Shown here: positions 31,505 to 40,580 of the stretch, piece by piece
Layout: every line of letters begins with the position of its first letter
Numbering within the stretch: the first letter of the stretch is position 1
DNA from: Actinomadura sp. KC345
Lineage (GTDB): Bacteria > Actinomycetota > Actinomycetes > Streptosporangiales > Streptosporangiaceae
Reading direction: 5' to 3'
Length of the DNA: 46,990 nt
Assembly: GCF_004348515.1 (NCBI RefSeq)
Contig: NZ_SMKH01000023.1
Span: forward strand, 1 to 46,990
Translations under genes and position numbers: made by a program
The notes under the pieces: model-generated
Databases searched by the model: none
What the model saw: the letters and a program-made list of their open reading frames with translations, nothing else
Told to the model about the DNA's origin: nothing

Positions 31505-32608
31505 GTGAAGAACGGTTCCCGACTTGCCGCGCTGAGCGGCGTTATCGTCGCAGGGGCGCTGGCCCTCTCCGCCTGCGGGAGCGACGAAAACCCGACGGTG
31601 GGCGCCAGTAGCGCGCCGACGGCGGACATCGACTGCGCCACGGGCAACATCAACGCTGCCGGTTCCAGCGCCCAGAAGAACGCGGTCGAGGAGTGGATCA
31701 AGATCTACGCCAGCCAGTGCGCCGGCGCGAACCTCAACTACAACCCGACCGGCTCGGGGGCCGGCATCCAGGCGTTCAACGAGGGCCAGGTGGCGTTCGC
31801 GGGTTCGGACTCGGCGCTGGACGACGAGGAGAAGACCGCGGCGAAGCAGCGGTGCCAGGGCGGCAACGCGCTCAACCTGCCGATGGTCGTCGGCCCGGTC
31901 GCCGTCGTCTACAACGTCCCCGGCGCGGACGACCTGAAGCTCTCCCCGGAGACGATCGCGAACATCTTCTCCGGCAAGGTCAAGAACTGGAACGATCCGG
32001 CGATCGCCAAGGAGAACGAGGGCGCGAACCTGCCGTCCTCGCCGATCAAGCCGATCTACCGCGCCGACGAGTCCGGCACCACGGACAACTTCACGGACTA
32101 CCTGAACACCGTCGCGCCGGACATCTGGACGTGGGAGGCCGACAAGAAGTGGCCGAACTCCACCGGCCAGGGCGCCAACAAGTCCGACGGCGTGACGACG
32201 CAGGTGAAGAACACCGAGGGCGCGATCTCCTACGTGGAGATGTCCTACGCCGAGAACAACAAGCTGCAGACCGCGCACGTCAAGAACGGTGCCGGCGAGT
32301 ACACGGAGCTCTCGCCGGAGAGCGCCTCCAAGGCCGTCGCCGGGGCGAAGGTCGTCGGCACCGGCAACGACGTGGAGCTGGAGATCGACTACGCGACCAA
32401 GGAGGCGGGTGCCTACCCGATCGTCCTGGTCACCTACGAGATCGCCTGTGAGAAGGGGCTTCCCGAGGAGCAGGCCAAGTTCGTCAAGTCCTTCCTCACC
32501 TACACCTCCAGCGCCGACGGGCAGAAGATCCTGACCGAGGCCGGGTACGCACCGATCCCGCAGGCCGTTCTGACCAAGGTCCAGGCGTCCGTGAAGGCAC
32601 TGTCCTGA
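31505..32608 (+). CDS. pstS: phosphate ABC transporter substrate-binding lipoprotein
   Basis: 367 aa. Lipoprotein signal peptide with lipobox L21-S-A-C24 (ALALSACGS), then the PstS fold with phosphate-loop patterns INAAGSSAQKNAV, YNPTGSGAGIQAF, FAGSDSAL and the YRADESGTTDNFTDYL hinge. Anchored outside the membrane, it delivers phosphate to PstCA. GTG start with GAGGAGA upstream. PHO boxes precede it, and a strong hairpin after it probably lowers expression of pstCAB relative to pstS. Confidence 0.96.
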   Translation: MKNGSRLAALSGVIVAGALALSACGSDENPTVGASSAPTADIDCATGNINAAGSSAQKNAVEEWIKIYASQCAGANLNYNPTGSGAGIQAFNEGQVAFAGSDSALDDEEKTAAKQRCQGGNALNLPMVVGPVAVVYNVPGADDLKLSPETIANIFSGKVKNWNDPAIAKENEGANLPSSPIKPIYRADESGTTDNFTDYLNTVAPDIWTWEADKKWPNSTGQGANKSDGVTTQVKNTEGAISYVEMSYAENNKLQTAHVKNGAGEYTELSPESASKAVAGAKVVGTGNDVELEIDYATKEAGAYPIVLVTYEIACEKGLPEEQAKFVKSFLTYTSSADGQKILTEAGYAPIPQAVLTKVQASVKALS

Positions 32609-32629
32609 CGGCCGACAAGGACACCAGCA

Positions 32630-32660
32630 GCCCCGCCGCCGAGCACATCGGCGGCGGGGC
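32630..32660 (+). terminator. attenuator hairpin between pstS and pstC
   Basis: Perfect 13-bp GC stem gccccgccgccga / tcggcggcggggc with 5-nt loop in the 92-bp gap inside an operon, without U-tract. Probably partial termination or 3'-end stabilisation of pstS mRNA. Confidence 0.65.
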
Positions 32661-32700
32661 CGCCCTGGGTTCGGACGACGTGATCCAAGGGGGTCTCTCC

Positions 32701-33678
32701 ATGACCAGCAGCACCGGCGTCGAGGCGCACGCCGGAACACGCGACAGCGCCATCGGCCCGCCGAAGAGCACCGGGCGGACCGGGGACCGGCTGTTCGCCG
32801 GCGCGGCCCGGGGCTCCAGCCTCACGGTGCTGGCGATCGTGGCCGCGATCGCCGCCTTCCTCGTCTGGAAGGCGATCCCGGCCCTCCAGGACAACGAGGC
32901 GAGCTTCCTCACCAGCCAGGAGTGGAATCCCAACGCGTCCCCGCCGCGCTTCGGCATCGCGCAGCTGGCCTTCGGCACCGTGATGTCGTCGCTGCTGGCG
33001 ATGATCATCGCGACACCCGTCGCGATCGGGATCGCGCTGTTCATCTCGTTCTACTCGCCCCGGCGCCTGGCGTCCGGGCTCGGCTACATCGTCGACCTGC
33101 TCGCCGCGGTCCCCAGCATCGTCTACGGGCTCTGGGGCCTGATCTTCCTCTCCCAGCACATGGGCACCATCAGCAGCGCGCTCAACGCGGTGTTCGGCTG
33201 GATCCCGCTGTTCGGCGGCAGCCCCGGCAAGAACTCGATCTTCACCGCCGGGGTGGTGCTGGCCATCATGATCCTGCCGATCATCTCGTCCATCTCGCGG
33301 GAGGTGTTCCTCCAGGTCCCCCAGGCCAACGTGGAGGCGTCCCTGGCGCTCGGCGCCACCCGCTGGGAGATGATCCGGATGTCGGTGCTGCCGTACGGGC
33401 GGTCCGGCATGATCGGCGCCTCGATGCTCGGCCTCGGCCGCGCGATGGGCGAGACGATCGCCGTCGCCATGGTGCTGACCTTCGTCCCCGGCATCAACTG
33501 GCAGCTCCTGGAGAACGGCGGCGCGACGTTCGCCGCGAACATCGCCAACAGCTTCGCCGAGGCGACCGTCACCGGCCGCGGCGCCCTGATCGCCTCCGGC
33601 CTCGTCCTCTTCGTGATCACCCTGGTCGTCAACATGGCCGCCCGCGCGGTCGTCGCGCGCAGGAAGGAGTTCGTGTGA
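32701..33678 (+). CDS. pstC: phosphate ABC transporter permease PstC
   Basis: 325 aa, six predicted membrane segments from about residue 40. The binding-protein-dependent permease signature is [21 protein letters not shown] followed by [18 protein letters not shown]; the FISFYSPRR and [14 protein letters not shown] patterns are PstC-like. ATG 32701 has AAGGGGG 8 nt upstream; the GTG at 32680 would include that site. Stop overlaps pstA start (GTGA). Confidence 0.95.
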   Translation: MTSSTGVEAHAGTRDSAIGPPKSTGRTGDRLFAGAARGSSLTVLAIVAAIAAFLVWKAIPALQDNEASFLTSQEWNPNASPPRFGIAQLAFGTVMSSLLAMIIATPVAIGIALFISFYSPRRLASGLGYIVDLLAAVPSIVYGLWGLIFLSQHMGTISSALNAVFGWIPLFGGSPGKNSIFTAGVVLAIMILPIISSISREVFLQVPQANVEASLALGATRWEMIRMSVLPYGRSGMIGASMLGLGRAMGETIAVAMVLTFVPGINWQLLENGGATFAANIANSFAEATVTGRGALIASGLVLFVITLVVNMAARAVVARRKEFV

Positions 33679-34583
33679 CCACGGTCTCCGCCCGCAAGGG
33701 CACGCCGCCGCCTCCCAGCCTCTCCTCGATCTCGCTTGGCCGGAAGGTCAAGGACCGGGGGGTCCAGGCGCTGGTCTACCTGGCGTTCGCGCTGGCCGTC
33801 ATTCCGCTGGTGTCGGTGCTGTGGACGGTCGTCGTGAACGGCATCGAGCGGCTCGACGCCTCGTTCTTCCAGTACTCGATGAACGCGGTCAGCGGCAGCG
33901 ACGTGGGCGGCGGCGCCTACCACGCGATCATCGGGACCCTGATGCAGGTCGCGATCTGCAGCCTGATCGCCGTCCCGCTGTCCATCATGACCGCGATCTA
34001 CCTGGTGGAGTACGCCGGGAACGGGCGGCTCGGCAAGATCATCAGCTTCACGGTGGACGTCATGATGGGCATCCCGTCCATCGTGGCGGGCCTGTTCGTC
34101 CTGGCGCTGTGGCTGCTGACCCTCGGGTTCGACTACTCGGGGTTCGCCGGCGCGCTGGCGCTGACGATCCTGATGATCCCGACCGTGACGCGGTCGGCCG
34201 AGGAGATGCTCAAGCTCGTCCCGAACGACCTGCGCGAGGCGTCCTACGCCCTCGGTGTGCCGCGCTGGCGGACGATCTGCTCCGTCGTGCTGCCGACCGC
34301 GCTGACCGGGATGGTGACCGGCGTGATGCTGGCCGTCGCCCGCGTCATGGGCGAGACCGCGCCGCTGCTGCTCACGATCTTCTTCACCAAGGCGATCAAC
34401 AACGACCCGTTCAACGGACCGCAGGCGTCACTGCCCACCTTCATCTGGGAGCAGGCCGCCGACCCCAGCCAGAACTCGATCGACCGCGCCTGGACGGGCG
34501 CCCTCGTCCTGATCGGGATCATCATGCTGCTCAACCTGGTCGCCCGGCTCATCGCCCGGCGCGCCGCGGCGAAGAGCCGCTGA
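33675..34583 (+). CDS. pstA: phosphate ABC transporter permease PstA
   Basis: 302 aa, starting at GTG 33675 that overlaps the pstC stop. Six membrane segments. Signature region [14 protein letters not shown]-like ([20 protein letters not shown]) and [17 protein letters not shown] are diagnostic of PstA. It pairs with PstC to form the channel. The longer open frame upstream runs antiframe through pstC and is not coding. Confidence 0.95.
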   Translation: MTTVSARKGTPPPPSLSSISLGRKVKDRGVQALVYLAFALAVIPLVSVLWTVVVNGIERLDASFFQYSMNAVSGSDVGGGAYHAIIGTLMQVAICSLIAVPLSIMTAIYLVEYAGNGRLGKIISFTVDVMMGIPSIVAGLFVLALWLLTLGFDYSGFAGALALTILMIPTVTRSAEEMLKLVPNDLREASYALGVPRWRTICSVVLPTALTGMVTGVMLAVARVMGETAPLLLTIFFTKAINNDPFNGPQASLPTFIWEQAADPSQNSIDRAWTGALVLIGIIMLLNLVARLIARRAAAKSR

Positions 34584-34603
34584 CAGAAAGGAAGCCTTTC
34601 CTC

Positions 34604-35380
34604 ATGGCCAAGCGCATCGAGGTCTCCGGGCTGCACGCCTACTACGGCGGCGTCCACGCCATCGAGGACATCTCGATGACGGTCGAGCCGCGGTCGGTGA
34701 CGGCGTTCATCGGACCGTCCGGCTGCGGCAAGTCCACGTTCCTCCGCACGCTCAACCGGATGCACGAGGTCATCCCGGGCGCCCGCGTCGAAGGCAAGGT
34801 CATGCTGGACGACGAGGACCTGTACGACCCGTCCGTCGACCCGGTCGCGGTCCGCCGCGTCGTCGGCATGGTCTTCCAGCGGCCCAACCCGTTCCCCACG
34901 ATGTCCATCTACGACAACGTGGCGGCCGGTCTGAAGCTGAACGGCGTGCGCCGCAAGAGCCAGCTGGACGACGTCGTCGAGGAGTCCCTGCAGGGCGCCA
35001 ACCTGTGGAACGAGGTCAAGGACCGGCTGAGCAAGCCCGGCGCGGGCCTGTCCGGCGGGCAGCAGCAGCGGCTCTGCATCGCCCGTGCCATCGCCGTCCA
35101 GCCGCAGGTCCTCCTGATGGACGAGCCCTGCTCGGCGCTCGACCCGATCTCCACCCTCGCCATCGAGGACCTCATCGAGAAGCTGAAGACGCAGTACACG
35201 ATCGTCATCGTCACGCACAACATGCAGCAGGCCGCCCGCGTCAGCGACCGCACCGCGTTCTTCACCATCGCCGGAACCGGCAAGCCCGGCAAGCTCATCG
35301 AGATCGACGACACCAGCAAGATCTTCACCAACCCCGAGGAGAAGGCCACCGAGGACTACATCACCGGCCGCTTCGGGTAG
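34604..35380 (+). CDS. pstB: phosphate ABC transporter ATPase PstB
   Basis: 258 aa, normal PstB size. Walker [10 protein letters not shown] (37-45), Q-loop [17 protein letters not shown], signature [14 protein letters not shown], Walker [14 protein letters not shown] and H-loop [21 protein letters not shown] precedes ATG, but the gaaagg part can pair with cctttc (34595-34600), a small hairpin that may tune translation. No phoU follows, unlike the E. coli operon. Confidence 0.96.
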   Translation: MAKRIEVSGLHAYYGGVHAIEDISMTVEPRSVTAFIGPSGCGKSTFLRTLNRMHEVIPGARVEGKVMLDDEDLYDPSVDPVAVRRVVGMVFQRPNPFPTMSIYDNVAAGLKLNGVRRKSQLDDVVEESLQGANLWNEVKDRLSKPGAGLSGGQQQRLCIARAIAVQPQVLLMDEPCSALDPISTLAIEDLIEKLKTQYTIVIVTHNMQQAARVSDRTAFFTIAGTGKPGKLIEIDDTSKIFTNPEEKATEDYITGRFG

Positions 35381-35392
35381 CGGTGTTTGCTT

Positions 35393-35445
35393 GCAGTGCC
35401 CTTGGCGGTCGGGCCCTGGAGGGCCCTTCCTTCGGCGGGCACTGC
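35393..35445 (+). terminator. nested hairpin terminator after pstB
   Basis: Outer stem gcagtgccc / gggcactgc (35393, 35437) enclosing gggccc-tgga-gggccc. No U-tract. It closes the pst operon against the convergent amidase gene. Confidence 0.7.
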
Positions 35446-35460
35446 GTGTGATCGCTGCAT

Positions 35461-35522
35461 CGCTTCGAACTCGCCTTGGCGGCTCGCTTCGCGATCAGGT
35501 TTCTCGCTTCGCTCGAAACCTG
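35461..35522. repeat. CGCTTCG repeats and hairpin in the pst-amidase gap
   Basis: CGCTTCG occurs at 35461, 35485 and 35505. The last copy lies in the loop of an 8-bp stem caggtttc / gaaacctg (35496-35503, 35515-35522). The 205-bp gap has no gene. The structure may be a second terminator for the convergent amidase transcript or a dispersed intergenic repeat. Confidence 0.45.
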
Positions 35523-35585
35523 CCTTCGGACGCGATCGCAGGCGTTGAGGTCGTTGCGTGGTCTAGGTGGTGGCTGGGCGCCCGG

Positions 35586-37001
35586 TCAGTCGGGTGGGGA
35601 GAGTTCCGAGGCCGGAAACGTCGGTGGGCTGTGCCGATGCCAGGCTCGCGCCGTCTCGAGTTGCGCCGCCAGCGAGATCAGCAGCGGTTCGCCGCCCGCG
35701 GGGCCGAGCAGCGTGGCCCCGACCGGGAGCCGGTCGCCGACGACTCCGGCGGGGACGTTGACGGCCGGCCAGCCGACGACGTTCCACGGCCATGCGTAGG
35801 GGCACGCGGCGATGATCAGTTTGTCGGTCGCGCGGGTGCCGAGGCCGTCGATCGAGCCGACCCTGGGAGCCGGCTGCGCCGTCGTGGGCGCCAGCACGAC
35901 GTCGTGGCGTTCGAAGATCCGGCCGATTCGCCTTTGCAGTGGCCTTTCGATCGCCCGCGCCATGCGGAGCACGGGGCCGCCGAGCACGCGGGCGCTGGTG
36001 ACCTTGGCGCGGGTGCGGCGGTCGAGGGTGCTGGGCCGGGGCATGTGCCGGGTCCAGTCGCGCACCCCGCCTGTGGCGCGTGGCAGGAAGCTGAGCCCCG
36101 CGAGGCCGTAGTCGGGATCGGCGTACGCGACGTGGTGGCCGAGGGATTCGAGGGTGGCGGCCAGGCTGTCGACCGCGTCGCCGATCCGGGGATCGAGGCG
36201 GGCGGGGTGGCCACTGAACGGGATGCGGAGTGAGACGGCGATCCGCAAGCGGCCGGGGTCGCGTTCGGCGCAGGCGGCGAATGATCGGGGTGGGTGGGGC
36301 GGTCCGCCGGGCGCGGGACGGTCGCCGATGATCGCGTCGAGGAGCAGAGCCGCGTCGGCCACCGTTCGAGCCAGTGGCCCCAACGCGGTCAGGCCATGGC
36401 AGGCGGACACGTCCGGCCAGGTCGGGATGCGCCCTCGCTGCGGCTTGATGCCGACCAGGTGCGTCCAGGCGGCGGGGATGCGGATCGATCCGGCGGCGTC
36501 GGAGCCGAGGGCGACCGGCACGATTCCGGCGGCCACGGCGGCGGCCGCTCCGCCGCTGGAACCTCCAGGGGTGTGATCGAGGTTCCACGGGTTGCGGGTC
36601 GTCCCGAAGGCGGGGCCTTCAGTGATCGGCCACTGGCCGATCTCCGGGGTGGTGGTCTTGCCGACGATGATCGCGCCGGCCGCCTTCAGCCGGCGGACGG
36701 CCTCGCAGTCGTCGTCCTTGCGCGGGAACGCGCCCGCGCATCCGAAGGTGGTGGGCGCTCCGGCAAGGTCGATGTCGTCCTTGATCGCGACGGGCACGCC
36801 GAGCAGGGGAGCCTGCTCACCGGCCGCCCGGCGGCGATCCGCCTCGTCGGCTTCGGCCAGAGCGGCGTCGGCGCGGACGTGGCGGAAGGCGTTCAGGTCG
36901 GCCTGGGTGGAGGTGATCGCGTCGAGTGTGCGCTGGACGAGGTCGCGGGCGCTGACCTGGCCCGTTTCGAGGGCGGTGAGTTGCCGGCGGAGATGGGACA
37001 T
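35586..37001 (-). CDS. amidase (amidase signature family)
   Basis: 471 aa. The Ser-cisSer-Lys triad is complete: K74 in GVPVAIKDDID, S148 in TPGGSSGGAAAAV and nucleophile S172 in GSDAAGSIRIPA. It hydrolyses an amide; substrate unknown. It is the downstream gene of a monooxygenase-amidase operon (12-nt gap), so it may act on a product of the oxidation step. ATG 37001 matches the usual family N-terminus. Confidence 0.92.
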   Translation of the reverse strand: MSHLRRQLTALETGQVSARDLVQRTLDAITSTQADLNAFRHVRADAALAEADEADRRRAAGEQAPLLGVPVAIKDDIDLAGAPTTFGCAGAFPRKDDDCEAVRRLKAAGAIIVGKTTTPEIGQWPITEGPAFGTTRNPWNLDHTPGGSSGGAAAAVAAGIVPVALGSDAAGSIRIPAAWTHLVGIKPQRGRIPTWPDVSACHGLTALGPLARTVADAALLLDAIIGDRPAPGGPPHPPRSFAACAERDPGRLRIAVSLRIPFSGHPARLDPRIGDAVDSLAATLESLGHHVAYADPDYGLAGLSFLPRATGGVRDWTRHMPRPSTLDRRTRAKVTSARVLGGPVLRMARAIERPLQRRIGRIFERHDVVLAPTTAQPAPRVGSIDGLGTRATDKLIIAACPYAWPWNVVGWPAVNVPAGVVGDRLPVGATLLGPAGGEPLLISLAAQLETARAWHRHSPPTFPASELSPPD

Positions 37002-37013
37002 GGGCGCGGCCTC

Positions 37014-38501
37014 TCACACGGACCGGGACGGCCGTGGCGCTGCGGTGCCGGGTGTGAAGGCGATCCCCGCATCGTCGAGGCGGCCGTACCGGTAGAGCAG
37101 CCGGTCCCGCAGGTAGTTGCCGTGTATGCGCCAGGGACGCTTGGTCCCCTGCCGGGGGAGCAGGCGGAGGGAGCGCTGGATGTAACCGGAGGTGAGTTCC
37201 ACGAAGGGCACGGTCGGCTGTGAGCGGTCCGGTGCCAACGGCGTGCATTGCCGGTGGCCGTGGGCGTCCATATGGTTGATCAGGCGGCACAGGTAGCGGG
37301 CGACCAGATCGCATTTCAGCGTCCATGAGGCGTTGGTGTAGCCGATCGCGAACGACAGGTTCGGCACGCCCGACAGCATCATCGCCTTGTAGCCGATCGC
37401 CTGTGCGGGGTCGATCGGTCGGCCGTCGACGACGATCCGCGCGCCGCCGAGGAGCCGCACGTTCAGTCCGGTGGCGGCGACGATCACGTCCGCGTGCAGT
37501 TCGGTGCCGGATGCAAGCCGTATCCCGCGTTCGGTGAACGTCTCGATCCGGTCGGTGACGATCGACGCGCGCCGCTCGCGCAGTGCCGTGAACAGGTCGC
37601 CGTCGGGCACGAAGCACACGCGTTGTTCCCACGGGGCGTAGCGCGGGGTGAAGTGCCGGTCGACGTCGTAGTCGGAGGGAAGCAGGCGGGCCGCGCGCGC
37701 TTTGATCACCGCTCTGGTCAGCCGCGGAGCATATCGGGCGGCGCGATAGGCCAGCGTGATCAGCGACACGTTCTTCCCGCGCACGACCGCGTGCGCCAGC
37801 CGGGATGGAAGGGCGCGCGACAGCACCGCCGCGATCGCGTCGTCCCCCGGGATCGACACGACATAGCTCGGGGATCGCTGGAGCATCGTCACGTGCGCGG
37901 CTGTTTCGGCCATCGCCGGAACGAGCGTGACGGCGGTCGCGCCGCTGCCGATCACGATCACCTGCCTGCCGGTGTGATCGAGGTCCGCGGGCCAGTGCTG
38001 CGGGTGGACGAGGCGTCCGGCGAACCGCTCGACTCCTGGCCACTGCGGCAGATACCCCTTGTCGTATCGGTAGTAGCCCGTGCACAGATGCAGGAAGCCG
38101 CACGTCATCCGGGTCGGCTCGGTTCCCGGCGCGGTCTCGACGTCCACCTGCCAGCGGGCCTCGGCGCTCGACCATTCGGCGCGCACGACGCGGTGGCCGA
38201 ACCGGATGAGCTGCTCCAGGCCGTGCTCGCGCGCGGTGGCGGCGATGTACCGCCGGATCGATTCCCCGTCGGCCAGGGCACGTGACCGCCTCCACGGCCG
38301 GAAGTCGTAGCCGAGGGTCTGCATGTCCGAGTCCGAGCGGACGCCCGGGTAGCGGAACTGGTCCCACGTGCCGCCGACGCGCTCGCGGGCCTCAAGGACC
38401 ACCACCGACTTGCCCGGGCAGTCGGCCCGCAGCCGGCAGGCGGCGCCGACGCCCGCGAGGCCCGCCCCGACGATCAGCACGTCGACATGTTCGTCCGGCA
38501 T
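37014..38501 (-). CDS. flavin monooxygenase, Baeyer-Villiger type
   Basis: 495 aa. FAD-binding GAGLAGVGAACRL (about 12-24), Baeyer-Villiger fingerprint FAGRLVHPQHWP (F-x-G-x3-H-x3-W-P), and NADPH-binding VIVIGSGATAVTLVPAMA. It should insert oxygen into ketones or oxidise N/S atoms using NADPH and O2. ATG 38501 has GAGGTGG just upstream. The promoter region (38502-38624) carries three TACTCG(C/T)GAGTA operators, and a TetR gene lies directly upstream on the same strand. Confidence 0.92.
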   Translation of the reverse strand: MPDEHVDVLIVGAGLAGVGAACRLRADCPGKSVVVLEARERVGGTWDQFRYPGVRSDSDMQTLGYDFRPWRRSRALADGESIRRYIAATAREHGLEQLIRFGHRVVRAEWSSAEARWQVDVETAPGTEPTRMTCGFLHLCTGYYRYDKGYLPQWPGVERFAGRLVHPQHWPADLDHTGRQVIVIGSGATAVTLVPAMAETAAHVTMLQRSPSYVVSIPGDDAIAAVLSRALPSRLAHAVVRGKNVSLITLAYRAARYAPRLTRAVIKARAARLLPSDYDVDRHFTPRYAPWEQRVCFVPDGDLFTALRERRASIVTDRIETFTERGIRLASGTELHADVIVAATGLNVRLLGGARIVVDGRPIDPAQAIGYKAMMLSGVPNLSFAIGYTNASWTLKCDLVARYLCRLINHMDAHGHRQCTPLAPDRSQPTVPFVELTSGYIQRSLRLLPRQGTKRPWRIHGNYLRDRLLYRYGRLDDAGIAFTPGTAAPRPSRSV

Positions 38502-38532
38502 ATATCCACCTCAGGTCGCCAGGTACCGGGCG

Positions 38533-38613
38533 ATACTCGCGAGTACTTTCACTGCTCGAGCGGCAGTACTCGCGAGTACTCCCCATTGCCGGGAGACGAT
38601 ACTCGTGAGTACT
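38533..38613. promoter_or_regulatory. three palindromic operators at exact 33-bp spacing
   Basis: Cores TACTCGCGAGTA (38534-38545), TACTCGCGAGTA (38567-38578; inside a perfect 16-bp palindrome agtactcgcgagtact) and TACTCGTGAGTA (38600-38611). Centres are exactly 33 bp apart, about three helical turns, so three dimers would sit on one DNA face. Likely operators of the adjacent TetR protein controlling the monooxygenase-amidase operon. Confidence 0.82.
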
Positions 38614-38624
38614 CTCTGGCGCAA

Positions 38625-39218
38625 TCAGGCCGGGGCGAGCATTCCCATGACCGCCCGCTCGGCCGTCGGCAGAAGCTCGCCGATGGGCTCGCCGCGGTCG
38701 ATCGCCCGCGCGACCATCGTGTTGATGCCCGCGATCAGGAGCACCGCCGCGTGCATCGACAGCGGGCGTACACCGGCGCGTCGCAGCCGGGAGCCTCGTG
38801 TGAGCCGGCACAGCAGCTCGGCATACCGCTCGATCCCCTCCTGCTGCACGGTGATGCCCCTCGTGCCCAGCGAGGCGAGGTCGCGGGTGACCGCGACGGC
38901 GATCGCCGGCTCGGCGGTCAGGGCGTCGAAGTACGCCCGTACGCCGTCGGCCACCTGCCGCTCCCACGGTGCCGCGGGGTCGACCGCGTTCTCGACCGCC
39001 TCCAGCCCGACCGTGGTCGTGACGCGGACGAGCTCGATGAAACAGGATTCCTTGTCCGCGAAGCACTTGTAGAACGTGGTCCGCGACGCTCGCGCATGCC
39101 GGACGATGTCCGTGACCTGCGTGCGCGCCAGCCCCTGTTCCCGTATCGACGCCGCCAGCCCTTCGAGCATCCGCTCGCGGTGGCGGTCCATCGTTGACGT
39201 CTCCGGAACGATGGCCAT
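38625..39218 (-). CDS. TetR family regulator
   Basis: 197 aa. N-terminal HTH RMLEGLAASIREQGLARTQVTDIVRHARASRTTFYKCFADKE-type region (about 15-60), written here as its parts: TQVTDIVRHARASRTTFYKC is the recognition helix area. The C-terminal domain is helical. It is encoded upstream of and codirectional with the monooxygenase-amidase genes; the operator trio lies between them. TAGGCT ends 6 nt before ATG 39218 on the coding strand (leaderless pattern), with a tcccgc-acc-gcggga palindrome (39231-39245) directly upstream of it. That palindrome differs from the triple operator. Confidence 0.9.
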   Translation of the reverse strand: MAIVPETSTMDRHRERMLEGLAASIREQGLARTQVTDIVRHARASRTTFYKCFADKESCFIELVRVTTTVGLEAVENAVDPAAPWERQVADGVRAYFDALTAEPAIAVAVTRDLASLGTRGITVQQEGIERYAELLCRLTRGSRLRRAGVRPLSMHAAVLLIAGINTMVARAIDRGEPIGELLPTAERAVMGMLAPA

Positions 39219-39272
39219 GCCGCGAGCCTATCCCGCACCGCGGGATGTGCTCCGCAGCTCACGCCCGGTCGA

Positions 39273-39989
39273 TCACGTACGTGCCGGGGTCTTCTCCTCG
39301 GTGTCGCCGCCGGGGCGGTGGTCGGGGACGAAGCGGTAGCCGACGTTGCGGACGGTCCCGATGAGGGACTCGTACTCGGCGCCGAGCTTGGCGCGCAGGC
39401 GGCGGACGTGGACGTCCACGGTGCGGGTGCCCCCGAAGTAGTCGTAGCCCCAGACCTCCTGGAGGAGCTGGGCGCGGGTGAAGACCCGGCCCGGGTGCTG
39501 GGCGAGGTACTTCAGCAGCTCGAACTCCTTGAAGGTCAGGTCGAGGACCCGTCCCCGGAGGCGGGCGGTGTAGGTCGCCTCGTCGATCGTGAGGTCGCCG
39601 CTGCGGATCTCTCCGGGGACCTCCTCGGCGTCGGCGACGGCGGCGCGTCCCACCGCGAGGCGCAGCCGGGCCTCGACCTCGGCGGGGCCCGCGCCCTGGA
39701 GCAGCATGTCGTCCAGGCCCCATTCGGGGCTGAGGGCGGCCAGGCCGCCTTCGGTGACGATGGCCAGCAGCGGGCAGTCGAGCCCGGTCGTCCGCAGGAG
39801 CCGGCACAGGCTCTTGGCCTGCACCAGGTCGCGGCGCGCGTCGACCAGCACGATGTCGGCGGGTGGCGCGTCGATGAGGGCGGACGCCTCCGCGGGGGCA
39901 ACGCGCACCGAGTGCAGCAGGAGCCCGAGCGCGGGCAGGACCTCGTCGGAGGGCTCCAGCGCGTTGGTCAGCAAGAGCAGGTTGCTCAA
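39273..39989 (-). CDS. glnR: GlnR-type orphan response regulator
   Basis: 238 aa. The N-terminus [20 protein letters not shown] and the [18 protein letters not shown] segment match actinobacterial GlnR closely. The winged helix ([52 protein letters not shown]) is nearly family-identical. GlnR is the nitrogen-assimilation master regulator; its receiver keeps an Asp (VDARRD) but lacks a full phosphorylation pocket and has no cognate kinase, and none is adjacent here. Start is TTG 39989, supported by GGGAGG upstream; no in-frame ATG fits. Confidence 0.9.
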   Translation of the reverse strand: MSNLLLLTNALEPSDEVLPALGLLLHSVRVAPAEASALIDAPPADIVLVDARRDLVQAKSLCRLLRTTGLDCPLLAIVTEGGLAALSPEWGLDDMLLQGAGPAEVEARLRLAVGRAAVADAEEVPGEIRSGDLTIDEATYTARLRGRVLDLTFKEFELLKYLAQHPGRVFTRAQLLQEVWGYDYFGGTRTVDVHVRRLRAKLGAEYESLIGTVRNVGYRFVPDHRPGGDTEEKTPART

Positions 39990-40033
39990 GTGACGCCTCC
40001 CGTCCAGAAACGCGTAGATCCAGGCGGCTCACC

Positions 40034-40062
40034 CTTGAGCCCGGCGTGGCCGTCGGCTCAAG
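40034..40062. other. hairpin in the glnR 5' leader region
   Basis: Stem cttgagcc / ggctcaag with a 13-nt loop, in the 218-bp gap between glnR and the divergent MoaD/ThiS gene. Function unknown. A third ggctca at 40026 could form an alternative, shorter pairing. Confidence 0.4.
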
Positions 40063-40207
40063 GACGAGGCGGCCATGAAGGGCTTGTCGGATGAACTCCA
40101 TGGCCTCGTCGCCCGGATCCCTCCCATGAGCATAACCGAGTGCGGTGGCCGGACAATGGAGTGGCCACCTCGGGACGGTCACGCGCCGGAAATGAGAGTC
40201 TGGATCC

Positions 40208-40468
40208 ATGGCCAAGGGGACGATGCGGTACTGGGCGGCGGCGAAGGCCGCGGCGGGGACGCACGAGGAGCCGTACGACGCCGCCACGCTGGCCGAGGCG
40301 ATCACCGCCGCCGCGTCGAGGGACGGCCGCGGGACCGAGTTCCGGCGCGTCGTCGGGCGCAGCTCGTTCCTCATCGACGGGGACCCGGTGGGGAGCCGTC
40401 CGCACGAGTCGGTGGAGCTGCCGGAGGGCGGGGTCGTCGAGGTTCTGCCGCCGTTCGCCGGTGGTTGA
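40208..40468 (+). CDS. MoaD/ThiS family sulfur-carrier protein
   Basis: 86 aa, ubiquitin-like beta-grasp: MRYWAAAKAAAGTHEEPY, then an Ala-rich helix, SFLIDGDPV, GGVVEVLPPFAGG. The C-terminal Gly-Gly is the site that is adenylated and thiocarboxylated. Which pathway (molybdopterin, thiamine, or cysteine/mec-type sulfur relay) cannot be told; no moeB/thiF or moaE gene is adjacent. Transcribed divergently from glnR. Confidence 0.85.
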   Translation: MAKGTMRYWAAAKAAAGTHEEPYDAATLAEAITAAASRDGRGTEFRRVVGRSSFLIDGDPVGSRPHESVELPEGGVVEVLPPFAGG

Positions 40469-40580
40469 CGTCATATTTGGGTGATTTTTCGAGCTTCGAG
40501 GTCATTCTCCGATGTGACGCGTTGTGCCGCGCCTGCGCATTAGTGTGTGGCGATCGCATGCCGACGCACGGAGGAGAGAC

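Noticed and set aside
38533-38613. CRISPR-like array
   Set aside because: Three palindromic 12-mers at 33-bp spacing resemble repeats, but they are short, in a promoter and beside a TetR gene; no cas genes are seen.
39990-40020. GlnR autoregulatory box upstream of glnR
   Set aside because: GTGAC and GAAAC occur but 12 bp apart rather than 6.
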